In this document: positions 35,604-44,781 of the stretch, in pieces
Layout: each line of letters begins with the position of its first letter
Numbering within the stretch: position 1 is the stretch's first letter
Assembly: GCF_007341385.1 (NCBI RefSeq)
Contig: NZ_VJYD01000013.1
Coordinates: 1-64,000 of the forward strand
From: Flavobacterium daemonense
GTDB taxonomy: Bacteria > Bacteroidota > Bacteroidia > Flavobacteriales > Flavobacteriaceae
DNA: 64,000 nt
Direction of reading: 5' to 3'
Position numbers and translations under genes: made by a program
Notes under the pieces: model-generated
Seen by the model: only the letters and a program-made list of their open reading frames with translations
Database searches by the model: none
Told to the model about the DNA's origin: nothing

Positions 35604-37604
35604 TTATTTTGAATACCAGCCCGATAAATCGTCTTCCAAAATATTCTCCTGTGTATATTTTTCGGCTTCAGTTTTATTTAATTGATGCGACCAATAAACT
35701 CTTTTCGCAGGCTGAAAACCATCACCTGTACAATTATATTCGGCATAAAATGCATTTTTCTCTGCTTCAGGTTTTGACCAATTTTCCCAGCCTTCTGGTC
35801 TGATTTGTTTTCCTAATTCACAATTTAAGAAAACCGTTTTTGCATAAATACGCCAAGGTCTTCCTAAATAAACAGCATCTGCAGATGGCTCAGCTGTTAA
35901 CTTGCAATTTTTGAAAACAAAACCAAAAGGAGTTCCCTCTGGTGTTGATGCCGCAGTGATATATGAGTTTTTAATGCTATGGATTTCGCAATTGTCAAAT
36001 AATGCAGTCGCACTTCCAAAAATAAAATCAGTTGTACCTTCAATATAGCAATTTACAAAATACTGTTTTGCGTCTTTTCCTGATAAATACAACGTATCCT
36101 GATTTCCTAAAATAAGACAATTTGTAACCTTTGCACGATTCGCAACAATTGACAAAGCAATACCTTGACCATTATCGCCCGACGCATTTTTTATGGTTAA
36201 ATTTGATGCCGAAAAATCATCTCCTTCAACTAAAACCGTGTACGTATAAAAAGTACTATTTCTGCCTAAATTGATTTTCGAAAAATTATCATCAAAAGTA
36301 ATAATCGTTTTTTCTTTGCTTTCTCCTTGCAAAACTACATTTGTGTTCCATTCTGGAATGCGAACTTTTTCATTGTAAATTCCGTTTTTAATCGAAATCG
36401 TAATTTTCTCATAAGGAAAAGCCGGACAAGCATAAACTGCATCCTGAATTTTTGTAAAATCACCTGAGCCATCCTGAGCTACGGTAATCAACGTTACATT
36501 TTTTTTATCTGAAGAAGAGACTTTTGTCCCATTTTTAACCGCCCAAGCAGGATATTTTTTCAGAACTTCTTTTGGCGCATCCGAATACCAAGAATAACCG
36601 TTTCTTCTCTCAGAACCAATTTGATCCAACGATTTCTTCTTGATTCCGTCGCGATCACAAAAAAATGGTTCATTAGTTTCTAAATCCATAAAACGTGCCC
36701 AAATTGGTCCTCCGTTTGTTACTGGAATCATTTTTTTATCAATGATTTTTCCTTCGTCATTCAGAATTCTTTTTTCTTCTAAATTGGTGATTTTCGTTTT
36801 TTCAAACCATTCCACAGCACTTTTTACCGAAGTAACAATTTCACGCGAAGGTTTATCTATTGACATTAAAAGCAAAACGATTTTTGTGGATTCGTAACCG
36901 CTTAATGAAGCCAGCTCAAAAGCTCTAGCATTTGCCGGAGCTAAAGTAAATTCATCATGCTGCGCGCACCATGCTGTTAAAACTCCTTTTTGTTTGTATT
37001 GTGTTTTTAAAATGCAGTCAATTCCTTTATCAAAAGCTTTCTTTGCTTTTTGAACCACTTCTTTTGATGGTTTAATGCTGTAAAAATCAGTTTCTTCACT
37101 AATTTCTTTCATTATATTTAAGATGTTCACCATCGAATCATCATTATACGTAATGTGCGTATAATATCCTTTTTTAATCGGATAAAACTGAGGCCAGCCA
37201 CCGTTATTGTATTGCGCTTCTAATAAATAATTCAAACCTTTTAAAAACGATTCTTTATATCTTTCATCTTTTACTTGTGCATACATTTTGGACATAAAAA
37301 GCATTTCTTGACACGTCGCACCATTATCAGTTGTAGTTTCTAAGGCTGTTTTTTTAAGTGCGATCAAATCTTTCTTTTGCTGATCGGTCAATTCGTCCTG
37401 CATTGCAATATTTTTTGGCCATCCACCAATATTTCTTTGATAAAGCAATACGTTTTCTGCTACTTTTTTAGCTTCTTCTGTTCCAAACCAAGCAGCATCG
37501 TGTTTCCGAATTACATCTGGCCAGGTTTTGTAATTACTTTGCGCATTCAAACCAAAACTTAATGCGAATAAAAGAAGTGCTATTGTTTTTCTAAATTGAA
37601 TCAT
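35604..37604 (-). CDS. Fusion: PL10 pectate lyase + CE8 pectin methylesterase
   Basis: 666 residues started at ATG 37604, which gives a signal peptide (ends FGLNAQ) and avoids overlap with the upstream gene. Residues about 22-350 are a PL10 pectate lyase (NIGGWPKNI, DNGATCQEMLFMSKMY, GGWPQFYP, WCAQHDEFTLAPANARAFE). Residues about 365-666 are a CE8 pectin methylesterase: QDGSGDFTKIQ, GNQDTLY (acid Asp), GTTDFIFG (nucleophile Asp) and LGRPWR (Arg). De-esterification and cleavage of homogalacturonan are thus combined in one secreted protein. Seven nt separate it from the GH43 stop. Confidence 0.93.
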   Translation of the reverse strand: MIQFRKTIALLLFALSFGLNAQSNYKTWPDVIRKHDAAWFGTEEAKKVAENVLLYQRNIGGWPKNIAMQDELTDQQKKDLIALKKTALETTTDNGATCQEMLFMSKMYAQVKDERYKESFLKGLNYLLEAQYNNGGWPQFYPIKKGYYTHITYNDDSMVNILNIMKEISEETDFYSIKPSKEVVQKAKKAFDKGIDCILKTQYKQKGVLTAWCAQHDEFTLAPANARAFELASLSGYESTKIVLLLMSIDKPSREIVTSVKSAVEWFEKTKITNLEEKRILNDEGKIIDKKMIPVTNGGPIWARFMDLETNEPFFCDRDGIKKKSLDQIGSERRNGYSWYSDAPKEVLKKYPAWAVKNGTKVSSSDKKNVTLITVAQDGSGDFTKIQDAVYACPAFPYEKITISIKNGIYNEKVRIPEWNTNVVLQGESKEKTIITFDDNFSKINLGRNSTFYTYTVLVEGDDFSASNLTIKNASGDNGQGIALSIVANRAKVTNCLILGNQDTLYLSGKDAKQYFVNCYIEGTTDFIFGSATALFDNCEIHSIKNSYITAASTPEGTPFGFVFKNCKLTAEPSADAVYLGRPWRIYAKTVFLNCELGKQIRPEGWENWSKPEAEKNAFYAEYNCTGDGFQPAKRVYWSHQLNKTEAEKYTQENILEDDLSGWYSK

Positions 37605-37611
37605 TTTTATC

Positions 37612-39213
37612 TTATTTAGTAATTCTAAACCAATCAACTGCAACATTTCCTGAGTCATTTGTAATTTTTTCGCTCAAGGCAAAAAGTCCGACTTTGGCGC
37701 CAATCCATTTTCCTTCTTTTGAAGTGAAATCATTACCAATTGGCTGATATTTTTTATCATCCAGACTATAATAAAAACTGCAGATTCCTCCTTTTTTTAT
37801 CTTAACTCTTAGATAAATTGTATTGTTAGAAATTAAAATCGGATTGGTTTCACTTTCTTCTATTTTCTTATCAAAAGTTCCAGTTTTCTGATTCAAATAC
37901 AGTTTTCCGTTATCATTTTTCAAATTCAAATAACTGTAATCCAATCCCATGATGATTAAACCGGTTGTTTCCCCATTTAGTCGAGTGTTGAAAGTCATTT
38001 TTGCAGTTGCAGTAAATTCTTCTGCAGGGAATTTTTGAAGAAGTAAATTCGGCGCTTCAAAAATTTTCTTACTGTCTTTAATTGTGGGAACGCAATACAA
38101 ATTAAAATATCCCAAACTTGTTGGAAAACCCCAATTGTTTTGAGCATTTGCTTGCCATTGCCATTGCAATCCTAATTTTGGTAAATTAAATTCGTCTGAT
38201 TCTGCCGGAGTTTCAATCGGATATTTTTTACCAACATTTGGCTTTTTAAACGTTGTTACAGGTTCGCCAATTCCGTTTTTATCAACATCTATTCCCATTA
38301 CAGGCCAGTCGTTTTCCCATTTCATTGGCTGCAAATGAACGATTCTTCCGTAAGCGCCTTTGTCCTGAAAATGAATAAACCAATCTTCACCCGTTTGTGT
38401 CTGTACCCAAGCACCTTGATGCGGACCATTTATTGCAGATTTTCCTTGTTCTAAAACCTTTTTCTTTTCATATGGACCAAAAACATTCTTAGATCTTAAA
38501 ACAGTTTGCCACCCCGTAGAAACTCCTCCCGCGGGAGCAAAAATGTAATAATAGCCATTTCTTTTATAGAATTTAGGACCTTCAATTGTTCCTTCGCCGT
38601 CATGACCGTCAATAACCATAACTTCATCATTGTTTGTAGCAGTTCCTTCGGGATTCATACTGCAGACAACCAATAAACTTTTAATTTTTGCACGGCTTCC
38701 TGCAAAAGCGTGAACCAAATAAACTTTGCCGTCATCATCCCACAAAGGACTCGGATCTATTAATCCGCTCCCAGCTTTAACCAAAACAGGCTCAGACCAA
38801 GGCCCCTCTGCTTTTTGAGCTTTTATCATATAGATACCGAAATCAGGATCTGGATAATAAATATAAAATTCATTGTTATGAAAATTTATGCTTGGCGCCC
38901 ACACTCCGTTTCCGTGCTGTACTTTATCGAACGTTTCTGTTGGAGTTTGCTTAATTAGCGCGTGCCCAATAATTTTCCAATTCACCAAATCTTTCGAATG
39001 TAAAATTGGCAAACCCGGAATACAATTAAAAGACGATGCTGTCATGTAAAAATCATCACCAGCTCTTACAACATCAGGATCTGAATAATCAGCATGAATA
39101 ATTGGGTTTTTATAAGTTCCGTCTCCATTGTCTGGTATCCAGACTTGTGCTGTATTCTTCTGTATTGAGAATATTGACAATAATAGAAAAAGACTGTTTT
39201 TTATTCTGTTCAT
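37612..39213 (-). CDS. GH43 beta-xylosidase/arabinofuranosidase-like enzyme with C-terminal beta-sandwich
   Basis: About 533 residues from ATG 39213 (a start 21 nt upstream would sit beside a REP-like repeat). It has a signal peptide ending KNTAQ. The catalytic propeller (about 30-330) shows YSDPDVVRAGDDFYMTASSF (base D), GLIDPSPLWDDDGKVYL and GTIEGPKFYKRNG (acid E). A C-terminal GH43-associated beta-sandwich (about 345-533) follows, typical of the XynB2-like group. The likely action is removal of xylose or arabinose side chains from pectin. The gene is co-oriented with, and 7 nt from, PL10-CE8. Confidence 0.88.
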   Translation of the reverse strand: MNRIKNSLFLLLSIFSIQKNTAQVWIPDNGDGTYKNPIIHADYSDPDVVRAGDDFYMTASSFNCIPGLPILHSKDLVNWKIIGHALIKQTPTETFDKVQHGNGVWAPSINFHNNEFYIYYPDPDFGIYMIKAQKAEGPWSEPVLVKAGSGLIDPSPLWDDDGKVYLVHAFAGSRAKIKSLLVVCSMNPEGTATNNDEVMVIDGHDGEGTIEGPKFYKRNGYYYIFAPAGGVSTGWQTVLRSKNVFGPYEKKKVLEQGKSAINGPHQGAWVQTQTGEDWFIHFQDKGAYGRIVHLQPMKWENDWPVMGIDVDKNGIGEPVTTFKKPNVGKKYPIETPAESDEFNLPKLGLQWQWQANAQNNWGFPTSLGYFNLYCVPTIKDSKKIFEAPNLLLQKFPAEEFTATAKMTFNTRLNGETTGLIIMGLDYSYLNLKNDNGKLYLNQKTGTFDKKIEESETNPILISNNTIYLRVKIKKGGICSFYYSLDDKKYQPIGNDFTSKEGKWIGAKVGLFALSEKITNDSGNVAVDWFRITK

Positions 39214-39225
39214 TTTATATGCATT

Positions 39226-39330
39226 TTTTGTCATTTCGACGAAGGAGAAATCACAATAGAAACTCCGCCACTACTATTCGCCAATCTTTGTCGAATTGCT
39301 AGTGTGATTTCTCCTTCGTCGAAATGACAT
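39226..39330. repeat. REP-like imperfect palindrome, copy 4
   Basis: The arms TTTGTCATTTCGACGAAGGA and TCCTTCGTCGAAATGACA enclose CGCCAATCTTTGTCGAA, so its core is inverted relative to copy 3. It ends 12 nt from the GH43 start codon. The adjoining 39335-39390 is made of degenerate TAATTAACAATT repeats. Confidence 0.75.
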
Positions 39331-39391
39331 AACAAGTCACATTATTTATAATTAACAATTTATAATTAACAATTAATAATTATCAATAAAA

Positions 39392-40612
39392 CTATCGGTT
39401 CAATTCTAAAGCAGCTAAAATAAAAGGTCCAGTTGCTTTTGGATCATTGTCTTTTTTTCTTTCTTTTACGTAATATTCATAAGAACCATCTCTATATGGT
39501 GTTCCGCCTAAACCTGCTACAGCACAAGCCTCAGTAAGCGTAATCGTTCCATCAGCATCTACTTTCATCAATTTTGTCGTTAATCCGTCGAAAGCTTTGT
39601 TGGCGATTTTTTTAAATTTTGCTGGCAAATATCCTTTGTTTGCGCCCTTTGCAAAAGCATAAGCAAACATTGACGATCCAGAAGCTTCTAAATAATTTCC
39701 TTCTTTGCCCATTTTATCTGTTACTTGGTACCATAAACCTGATTTGTCCTGAAATTTTGCAATACTTTCAGATGCCTTATTCAAGTAGCCAACTAATTCT
39801 TTTTGTTTTGGATGATCTTTTGGGAAATAATCCAAAACATCAACAAGCGCCATAACGTACCAACCTAAAGCTCTTGACCAAAAGTTTGGTGAATTTCCAG
39901 TTTCTGGGTTTGCCCAAGGCATTTTTTTGCTTGAATCCCATCCGTGATATAACAATCCAGTTTTTGGATCTGTTGCATGCAATTGAATTTCTTCGAATTG
40001 TTTTGCAACGTCATCTAAGCTTTTTCCGTTTTCAAAAGTAACCGTGTATTGTGCGTAAAATGGTTCTCCCATGTACAAACCGTCCAGCCACATTTGGTTT
40101 GGATAAATATTTTTATGCCAAAATCCGCCCTCCGGAGTTCTTGGTTGTTCTGATAATTGTTTGCGCAACAATTGCATCGCTTTAAGATATTTTTCCTCTT
40201 TTGTAGTTTGATAAATATTGAAAAGCAAACGACCAGAAACAATCATGTCAATGTTGTATTTGTCAAACTCGTACGACTTAATTGTTCCGTCATTTTGAAC
40301 CAATGCATCAACATAACCTTTAACATAAACTGGGTATCTTGGATCTGGATTTTTTTTGTATAATTCTTCAAAACCATGCAAAACCAAACCGTGAACATAA
40401 TCCCATTTTGGCGATTTTGAATCGTCTATCATATACGCTTCTGGATGGCGTTTCATCAAAGTCAAAGCCATTTTATCTGACCATTTTGATTTTTTTGAAA
40501 TCATAATATCTTTTGCAACAGTTTCTTGCGAAATTGCTTTTGAGCTTGTAAAAAGCATAAAACAAGCCATTGCAGCCGATGCTAAATATTTAAGTTTTCT
40601 ATTATTTTCCAT
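39392..40612 (-). CDS. GH105 unsaturated uronyl hydrolase
   Basis: 406 residues from ATG 40612; a start at 40642 would add ten residues before the signal sequence (AAMACFMLFTSSKA). It is an (alpha/alpha)6 barrel with KWDYVHGLVLHGFEELY, YPNQMWLDGLYMGEPFYAQ and FWSRALGWYVMALVDVL, the GH105 layout in which the DGLYM aspartate aligns with the catalytic position. It processes unsaturated oligogalacturonides or rhamnogalacturonides produced by lyases. The esterase gene lies 41 nt upstream in the same direction. Confidence 0.9.
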   Translation of the reverse strand: MENNRKLKYLASAAMACFMLFTSSKAISQETVAKDIMISKKSKWSDKMALTLMKRHPEAYMIDDSKSPKWDYVHGLVLHGFEELYKKNPDPRYPVYVKGYVDALVQNDGTIKSYEFDKYNIDMIVSGRLLFNIYQTTKEEKYLKAMQLLRKQLSEQPRTPEGGFWHKNIYPNQMWLDGLYMGEPFYAQYTVTFENGKSLDDVAKQFEEIQLHATDPKTGLLYHGWDSSKKMPWANPETGNSPNFWSRALGWYVMALVDVLDYFPKDHPKQKELVGYLNKASESIAKFQDKSGLWYQVTDKMGKEGNYLEASGSSMFAYAFAKGANKGYLPAKFKKIANKAFDGLTTKLMKVDADGTITLTEACAVAGLGGTPYRDGSYEYYVKERKKDNDPKATGPFILAALELNR

Positions 40613-40653
40613 GTTAAAATATGTTTTAATTTTTGCTTTCATTCGGAATATTA

Positions 40654-41589
40654 TTATTTAAATATTTTGTCTAAAAATGGTATTGTGTAACTGTTCATCT
40701 CATCAAACCAAGGCTCAAAAAACCAAAATGAATGTGGAGAATCTTTTATTGTTTTTACTTCACTGTAAATTTTATACTGATTCAGAATTGCAATCATATC
40801 ATTTCTTCCGGCATGAAATCGATCAAAACTACTGTTTATAAAAAGAACAGGAGGTGTATTTTTGTCTGTATGCGTCAAAGCCGAAGCGTTTTTCCAATTT
40901 TCAGGGTTATCTTCATAAGTTCCCTTCAACCAAAACGATGCCATTTCTCCTTCTTGCGATTCTGGATGCTTAAAAGCCAAAATCCCGTCAACATCAATTA
41001 TCGCATTTACTTTTGACGAAGATTTGCTTTTAAAACTTGAATCTTCAAAGGCTGGATTATTATTTGTTGTACCAATCAAAGCTGCCATTTGACCACCTGA
41101 AGAGCATCCTAAAACAGCAATTTTATTCGGGTCGACGTGAAATTTTTTAGCATTATCTTTTATGAACTTGATTGCATTTTTAACATCAAAAACTGCGTCT
41201 GGATATTTGGCTTCTAATGATAATCGGTACTCAACCGGAAAACAAGAATATCCTTTTGATGCAATTTCCTGAGCCATCACTCTCATCTGATTTTTATTTC
41301 CAGATCGCCATCCCCCACCATGAATCATGATAACTGCCGGATTTGCTTTTTTTTGACTATAAAAATAAGCATCTAAATGCAATGCTCTGTTTTCAATTTG
41401 ATTATAAACCAAATCTTGAATCTGATTTACGTTTTTATCCTTTTTTTCGTTTGCAATCGCGATAAAAGGATATTTTTTAATCAATTTAGCATAAGTACTT
41501 TTAACCGTATATGAAGTATCAATACTGTATTGGCTTTGCGCCGTTACAGCATTTAAAAGCAGTAATAAAAACACTATTTTATTTTTCAT
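40654..41589 (-). CDS. Exported alpha/beta-hydrolase esterase (BD-FAE-like)
   Basis: 311 residues with a signal peptide (ends VTAQSQ). It has an alpha/beta-hydrolase core: oxyanion motif MIHGGGWRSGNK, nucleophile in GCSSGGQMA, Asp in INSSFDRFHAG and His in KDSPHSFWFF. The family contains acetyl and feruloyl esterases. Position directly upstream of a GH105 gene in a pectin cluster supports de-acetylation or de-feruloylation of pectic oligomers. It is not closely similar to the two CPGGGY-type esterases at 29.4 and 56.3 kb. Confidence 0.8.
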   Translation of the reverse strand: MKNKIVFLLLLLNAVTAQSQYSIDTSYTVKSTYAKLIKKYPFIAIANEKKDKNVNQIQDLVYNQIENRALHLDAYFYSQKKANPAVIMIHGGGWRSGNKNQMRVMAQEIASKGYSCFPVEYRLSLEAKYPDAVFDVKNAIKFIKDNAKKFHVDPNKIAVLGCSSGGQMAALIGTTNNNPAFEDSSFKSKSSSKVNAIIDVDGILAFKHPESQEGEMASFWLKGTYEDNPENWKNASALTHTDKNTPPVLFINSSFDRFHAGRNDMIAILNQYKIYSEVKTIKDSPHSFWFFEPWFDEMNSYTIPFLDKIFK

Positions 41590-41613
41590 TTCTGAGCTTC
41601 TTATTTTTAGTTA

Positions 41614-41649
41614 AGAAAGGAGTCCGATGCTTGATCAAACTCCTTTTTT
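41614..41649. terminator. Possible terminator between GH28 and esterase genes
   Basis: AAAGGAGT and ACTCCTTT pair around a 13-nt loop. The following T-run is on the plus strand and only short T-tracts follow on the minus strand, so its function for the upstream GH28 gene is uncertain. The rest of the 41590-41800 gap shows no gene. Confidence 0.45.
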
Positions 41650-41800
41650 AACAACTTCAAAAAACAACTTTCTTAAAAATTATCAAATCATTACTAACCA
41701 AGATTTTCGAAAAATAAAAAAACAAAACTGCCTTTTATTTCATTTTGATAATTAGTGAAAGTTCACAAATTGGTTTGGTTATAAAAGTAAATTAAGTGGT

Positions 41801-43240
41801 TTAGTTTTTAATCGATTCCATTTTCTTCCCGTTGATGTACGTGTTGATGAAATTCACCCTTTTTACATTTTTTAGAGAATAAACCGAATCTACTTTTTCA
41901 ATCACAACATTTTTAAATGTTATGTTTTCAACTGGCGATTCTGCATAGCCATCAGCTAAAATCCCAAATTTTCCGCCATTTTTGACCTTGACATTTTCAA
42001 GGCTGATATTTTTAATTGTCGGAATATAATTTCCAACTTGGCTACCATAAATATCATAAAACATTGTCGCTCTTAAAACACATTCTTTTACAGTTCCCAC
42101 TTCAATATTTCTAACAAAAATATTTTCTGTCGTTCCGCCGCGTTTCGAATTTGTTTTGATTCTGATAGCGCGCTCCAATTCCGGACTGTCCATTACACAA
42201 TTTTCAACATAAACATTGTTCACACCAGCAGTAATTTCGCTTCCCATTACAACACCGCCATGCCCATCAACCATTTTACAGTTTTGAACAATGATATTCT
42301 TGCTCGGAATTCCCACTCTTCGTCCATCTGCATCACGTCCCGATTTAATCGCAATACAATCATCGCCAGTATTAAAGGTGCAGTTTTTAATAATTACATT
42401 TTGAGAATATTCAGGATCACAGCCGTCGTTATTTGGTCCGTGGCTATTTACCGTTACACCGTCAATAATTATATTATTTGTCTTTAAAGGATGTAAAATC
42501 CAAAAAGGCGAATTGATAACTGTGATATCTTTAACCAAAACCGTATTACATTCAAAAAACTCAATAAAATTAGGACGCAGATAATGGCCTTCGCCAAAAA
42601 CACGTTCAGCAACCGGAACATTCTTTTCTGCCATTTCAACCAAATTATCGCGATTTAAAGGATCATGTTGTGAAGGCTGACCTTTGTCCCAACCAAATCT
42701 TTTACTCCCGCACCATGGCCACCAAGTTGTATTGTTTGCTTGTCCGTTTAAAGTTCCTTTTCCTGTTATAGCAACATTCGTTTTATTTTTTGCAGAAATA
42801 AGTGGTGCATGATTCATTAATTCTGTTCCTTCCCATGAAGTATGAACAAGCGGATAATCTTTAGAATTAGTACTGAAAAGAATTTCGGCCTTATCCTCTA
42901 AATGCAAATTAACATTGCTCTCTAAATGAATTGGCCCAGTCAAATATTTACCATTCGGAACCAAAATTTTTCCTCCTCCATTTGCAGCACATTCTTTAAT
43001 TGCTTTTTCAAATGCAAGCGTGTTCATTGTTTTTCCGTCTGCAACAGCACCAAAATCATTAATATTATAGGTCTTGTTTATGAAGTGCGTTTCCGGTATA
43101 CTTTTTATAATCATTTCCATGTTTTTCCATGGATCTGTCTCAGAAACGTTCGAAACTTGTTTTCCACACGAAAAGAGCATCAAAGAAAATACTCCAATAA
43201 TCGAAACTGATTTTAATGCTATAGACTTATTTGTAATCAT
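41801..43240 (-). CDS. GH28 polygalacturonase-like lipoprotein
   Basis: 479 residues with a lipoprotein signal (SLMLFSC, Cys25), so it is probably membrane-anchored. The GH28 active site is complete: NNDGCD (D272, D275), TGDDCIA (D293/D294), GHGGVVMGSE (H327) and RAIRIK (R360, K362). A tryptophan-rich insertion near residues 165-185 (TTWWPWCGSKRFGWDK) may line the substrate cleft. It is transcribed from a promoter whose -7 box abuts a perfect LacI operator (43286-43307), divergently from the lacI gene, so it is likely controlled by uronate availability. Confidence 0.93.
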   Translation of the reverse strand: MITNKSIALKSVSIIGVFSLMLFSCGKQVSNVSETDPWKNMEMIIKSIPETHFINKTYNINDFGAVADGKTMNTLAFEKAIKECAANGGGKILVPNGKYLTGPIHLESNVNLHLEDKAEILFSTNSKDYPLVHTSWEGTELMNHAPLISAKNKTNVAITGKGTLNGQANNTTWWPWCGSKRFGWDKGQPSQHDPLNRDNLVEMAEKNVPVAERVFGEGHYLRPNFIEFFECNTVLVKDITVINSPFWILHPLKTNNIIIDGVTVNSHGPNNDGCDPEYSQNVIIKNCTFNTGDDCIAIKSGRDADGRRVGIPSKNIIVQNCKMVDGHGGVVMGSEITAGVNNVYVENCVMDSPELERAIRIKTNSKRGGTTENIFVRNIEVGTVKECVLRATMFYDIYGSQVGNYIPTIKNISLENVKVKNGGKFGILADGYAESPVENITFKNVVIEKVDSVYSLKNVKRVNFINTYINGKKMESIKN

Positions 43241-43285
43241 TTACGCAGTAATTAATTGTTTAGGCAAATAAATCGCCATGTATTA

Positions 43286-43307
43286 TGTAATCGATTACAC
43301 GAAAGTA
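43286..43307 (-). promoter_or_regulatory. LacI operator TGTAATCGATTACA abutting the -7 box of the GH28 gene
   Basis: A perfect 14-bp palindrome at 43286-43299. Directly adjacent on the upstream side for the minus strand is TACTTTCG (43300-43307), close to TAnnTTTG, with a TTTG about 20 nt further upstream. The operator covers the expected transcription start, the position of a repressor site. Confidence 0.8.
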
Positions 43308-43448
43308 TAAAAATTGTTTCGACAGAACAAATTTATTTAGAAATAATTTATATATTTAATTTTTATTTGCAATTATATTTACGGTTATGCTAAAAAAACG
43401 CATAATTTTTTGCCATTGTCGAGTTGCAAACGTTTTAGTTATTAATTA

Positions 43449-43498
43449 TGTAATCGATAACAAAAAATATTGAGATATATAAAAAAAATGTATTTTTG
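43449..43498 (+). promoter_or_regulatory. lacI promoter with upstream operator-like sequence
   Basis: TGTAATCGATAACA (43449-43462) precedes a TTG (43470-43472), an 18-nt spacer and TATTTTTG (43491-43498), which matches the Bacteroidota -33/-7 consensus. The lacI start codon follows 30 nt later. The operator lies upstream of the promoter rather than over the start site, unlike the three target genes. Confidence 0.7.
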
Positions 43499-43528
43499 TC
43501 TTAAAATTAATTCTGAAAACCTTTTTGA

Positions 43529-44557
43529 ATGAGCGAAAAAATAACTATTTATGATATTGCCAAGAAATTGAATATCACTGCTGCCACTGTTTCCAGAGCT
43601 TTAAACAACAACCCAAAAATAAAAGAAAGCACAAGGGAACTAGTTATTAAAACCGCTGCATCCATGAACTATAAGCAAAACAAACTTGCTTTAGCCTTAA
43701 AGAGTGGAAGAAGCAATAATATTGGTGTTATTGTTCCTCGTATCGACAGCAACTTTTTCGCATCTGTTATCAGGGGAATTGAAGAGGAACTTCATCCGCA
43801 TGGTTATCAGGTAATTATTTGCCAGACACACGAGAGCCCGAAAAGAGAAAATGAAAACCTTTACACCTTGATTGATGCTCAGGTTGACGGGATTATGATG
43901 TCGGTTACTGATGTTACCGACGAAAATGACGGCGCTTTTCATTATGTTTTGGAAAAAAACGTACCCTTGATATTTTTTGACCGTAGCAAACATATTGACG
44001 GAGTAAGTTCTGTAACAGTTAATGACTTCAAAGGCGGTTATGTAGCAACCAAGCATTTAATAAATGAAGGATGCCGTGAAATCGCGCATTTTTCAGGAGA
44101 TCAATCGCTTGAAATTTTCAAAAACAGATTTTTAGGATATAAACAAGCATTATTAGACAACGGCCTGACTTTCAAGGAAGAATATGTTATTCGCACCAAA
44201 AGTAGCGTTGAAGCCGGAAAAGAAGCAATTGATGTTTTATTAGCACTAGATACACCTCCAGATGCTTTATTTTCTGCCAGTGATTTTGCCGCTTTAGGAG
44301 CGATTCAAGAACTGAAAGAAAGAAATATCAGCATTCCTAACGAGTTTTGTGTTGCAGGTTTCAGTAATGAGCCTTTTACTAAATTCATGGAATTATCTAT
44401 TACTTCTGTTGATCAGTCACCACTTGAAATGGGAAAAATGTCGGCTCGAGTTTTCTTGGAACAAGTCGATAAAACCGATACCATCAAAATTGAAAAAAAG
44501 GTGGTTCTTGCTCCAGAATTACACATTCGCAAGTCTTCTTCGAGAACAAACTTTTAA
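43529..44557 (+). CDS. LacI/GalR-family transcriptional regulator of pectin/uronate genes
   Basis: 342 residues: an N-terminal LacI helix-turn-helix (TIYDIAKKLNITAATVSRALN, about 5-25) with hinge region and a periplasmic-binding-protein-like effector domain (about 60-330). Operators of the LacI type (TGTAATCGATTACA and variants) lie next to the gene and at the promoters of GH28, kduI and exuT, which makes it the likely repressor of uronate catabolism. The effector could be a uronate intermediate such as KDG. It is divergent from the GH28 gene and ends at a bidirectional terminator. Confidence 0.9.
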   Translation: MSEKITIYDIAKKLNITAATVSRALNNNPKIKESTRELVIKTAASMNYKQNKLALALKSGRSNNIGVIVPRIDSNFFASVIRGIEEELHPHGYQVIICQTHESPKRENENLYTLIDAQVDGIMMSVTDVTDENDGAFHYVLEKNVPLIFFDRSKHIDGVSSVTVNDFKGGYVATKHLINEGCREIAHFSGDQSLEIFKNRFLGYKQALLDNGLTFKEEYVIRTKSSVEAGKEAIDVLLALDTPPDALFSASDFAALGAIQELKERNISIPNEFCVAGFSNEPFTKFMELSITSVDQSPLEMGKMSARVFLEQVDKTDTIKIEKKVVLAPELHIRKSSSRTNF

Positions 44558-44604
44558 TTTTTTTTTACCATATAAGTTATATAAGTTCAAGAGACATAAG
44601 TTAC

Positions 44605-44643
44605 AAAAAAAAAGCAACTCTTATAGGAGTTGCTTTTTTTTTT
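44605..44643. terminator. Bidirectional terminator between lacI and uxaA
   Basis: AAAAAGCAACTC-TTATAG-GAGTTGCTTTTT has A- and T-runs on either side, so it can end transcription from both convergent genes. Confidence 0.88.
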
Positions 44644-44671
44644 GTCATTTCGATTGAAAGGAGACCCGAGC
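44641..44671. repeat. Partial REP-like arm
   Basis: TTTGTCATTTCGATTGAAAG has the same outer sequence as the REP-like palindromes but lacks an inverse arm. The hairpin repeat at 44679 follows directly. Confidence 0.45.
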
Positions 44672-44678
44672 AAAAAAA

Positions 44679-44702
44679 GACGCACTGCTGTGCGTCTCTA
44701 CA
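44679..44702. repeat. Short hairpin repeat GACGCAC-TGCT-GTGCGTC, copy 3
   Basis: A perfect 7-bp stem, followed by TCTACA. It is the most regular of the three copies in the window. Confidence 0.6.
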
Positions 44703-44781
44703 TATAAAACTTTGAATCTTTTAATCTTTGATTCTTTTAATCTTTTAATCTTTTAATCTCTCTTCCTTTAAGCCTAAAAAA

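Noticed and set aside
37605..37658. Extended start of the PL10-CE8 protein
   Set aside because: It would overlap the GH43 stop region, and its residues precede a complete signal peptide starting at 37604.
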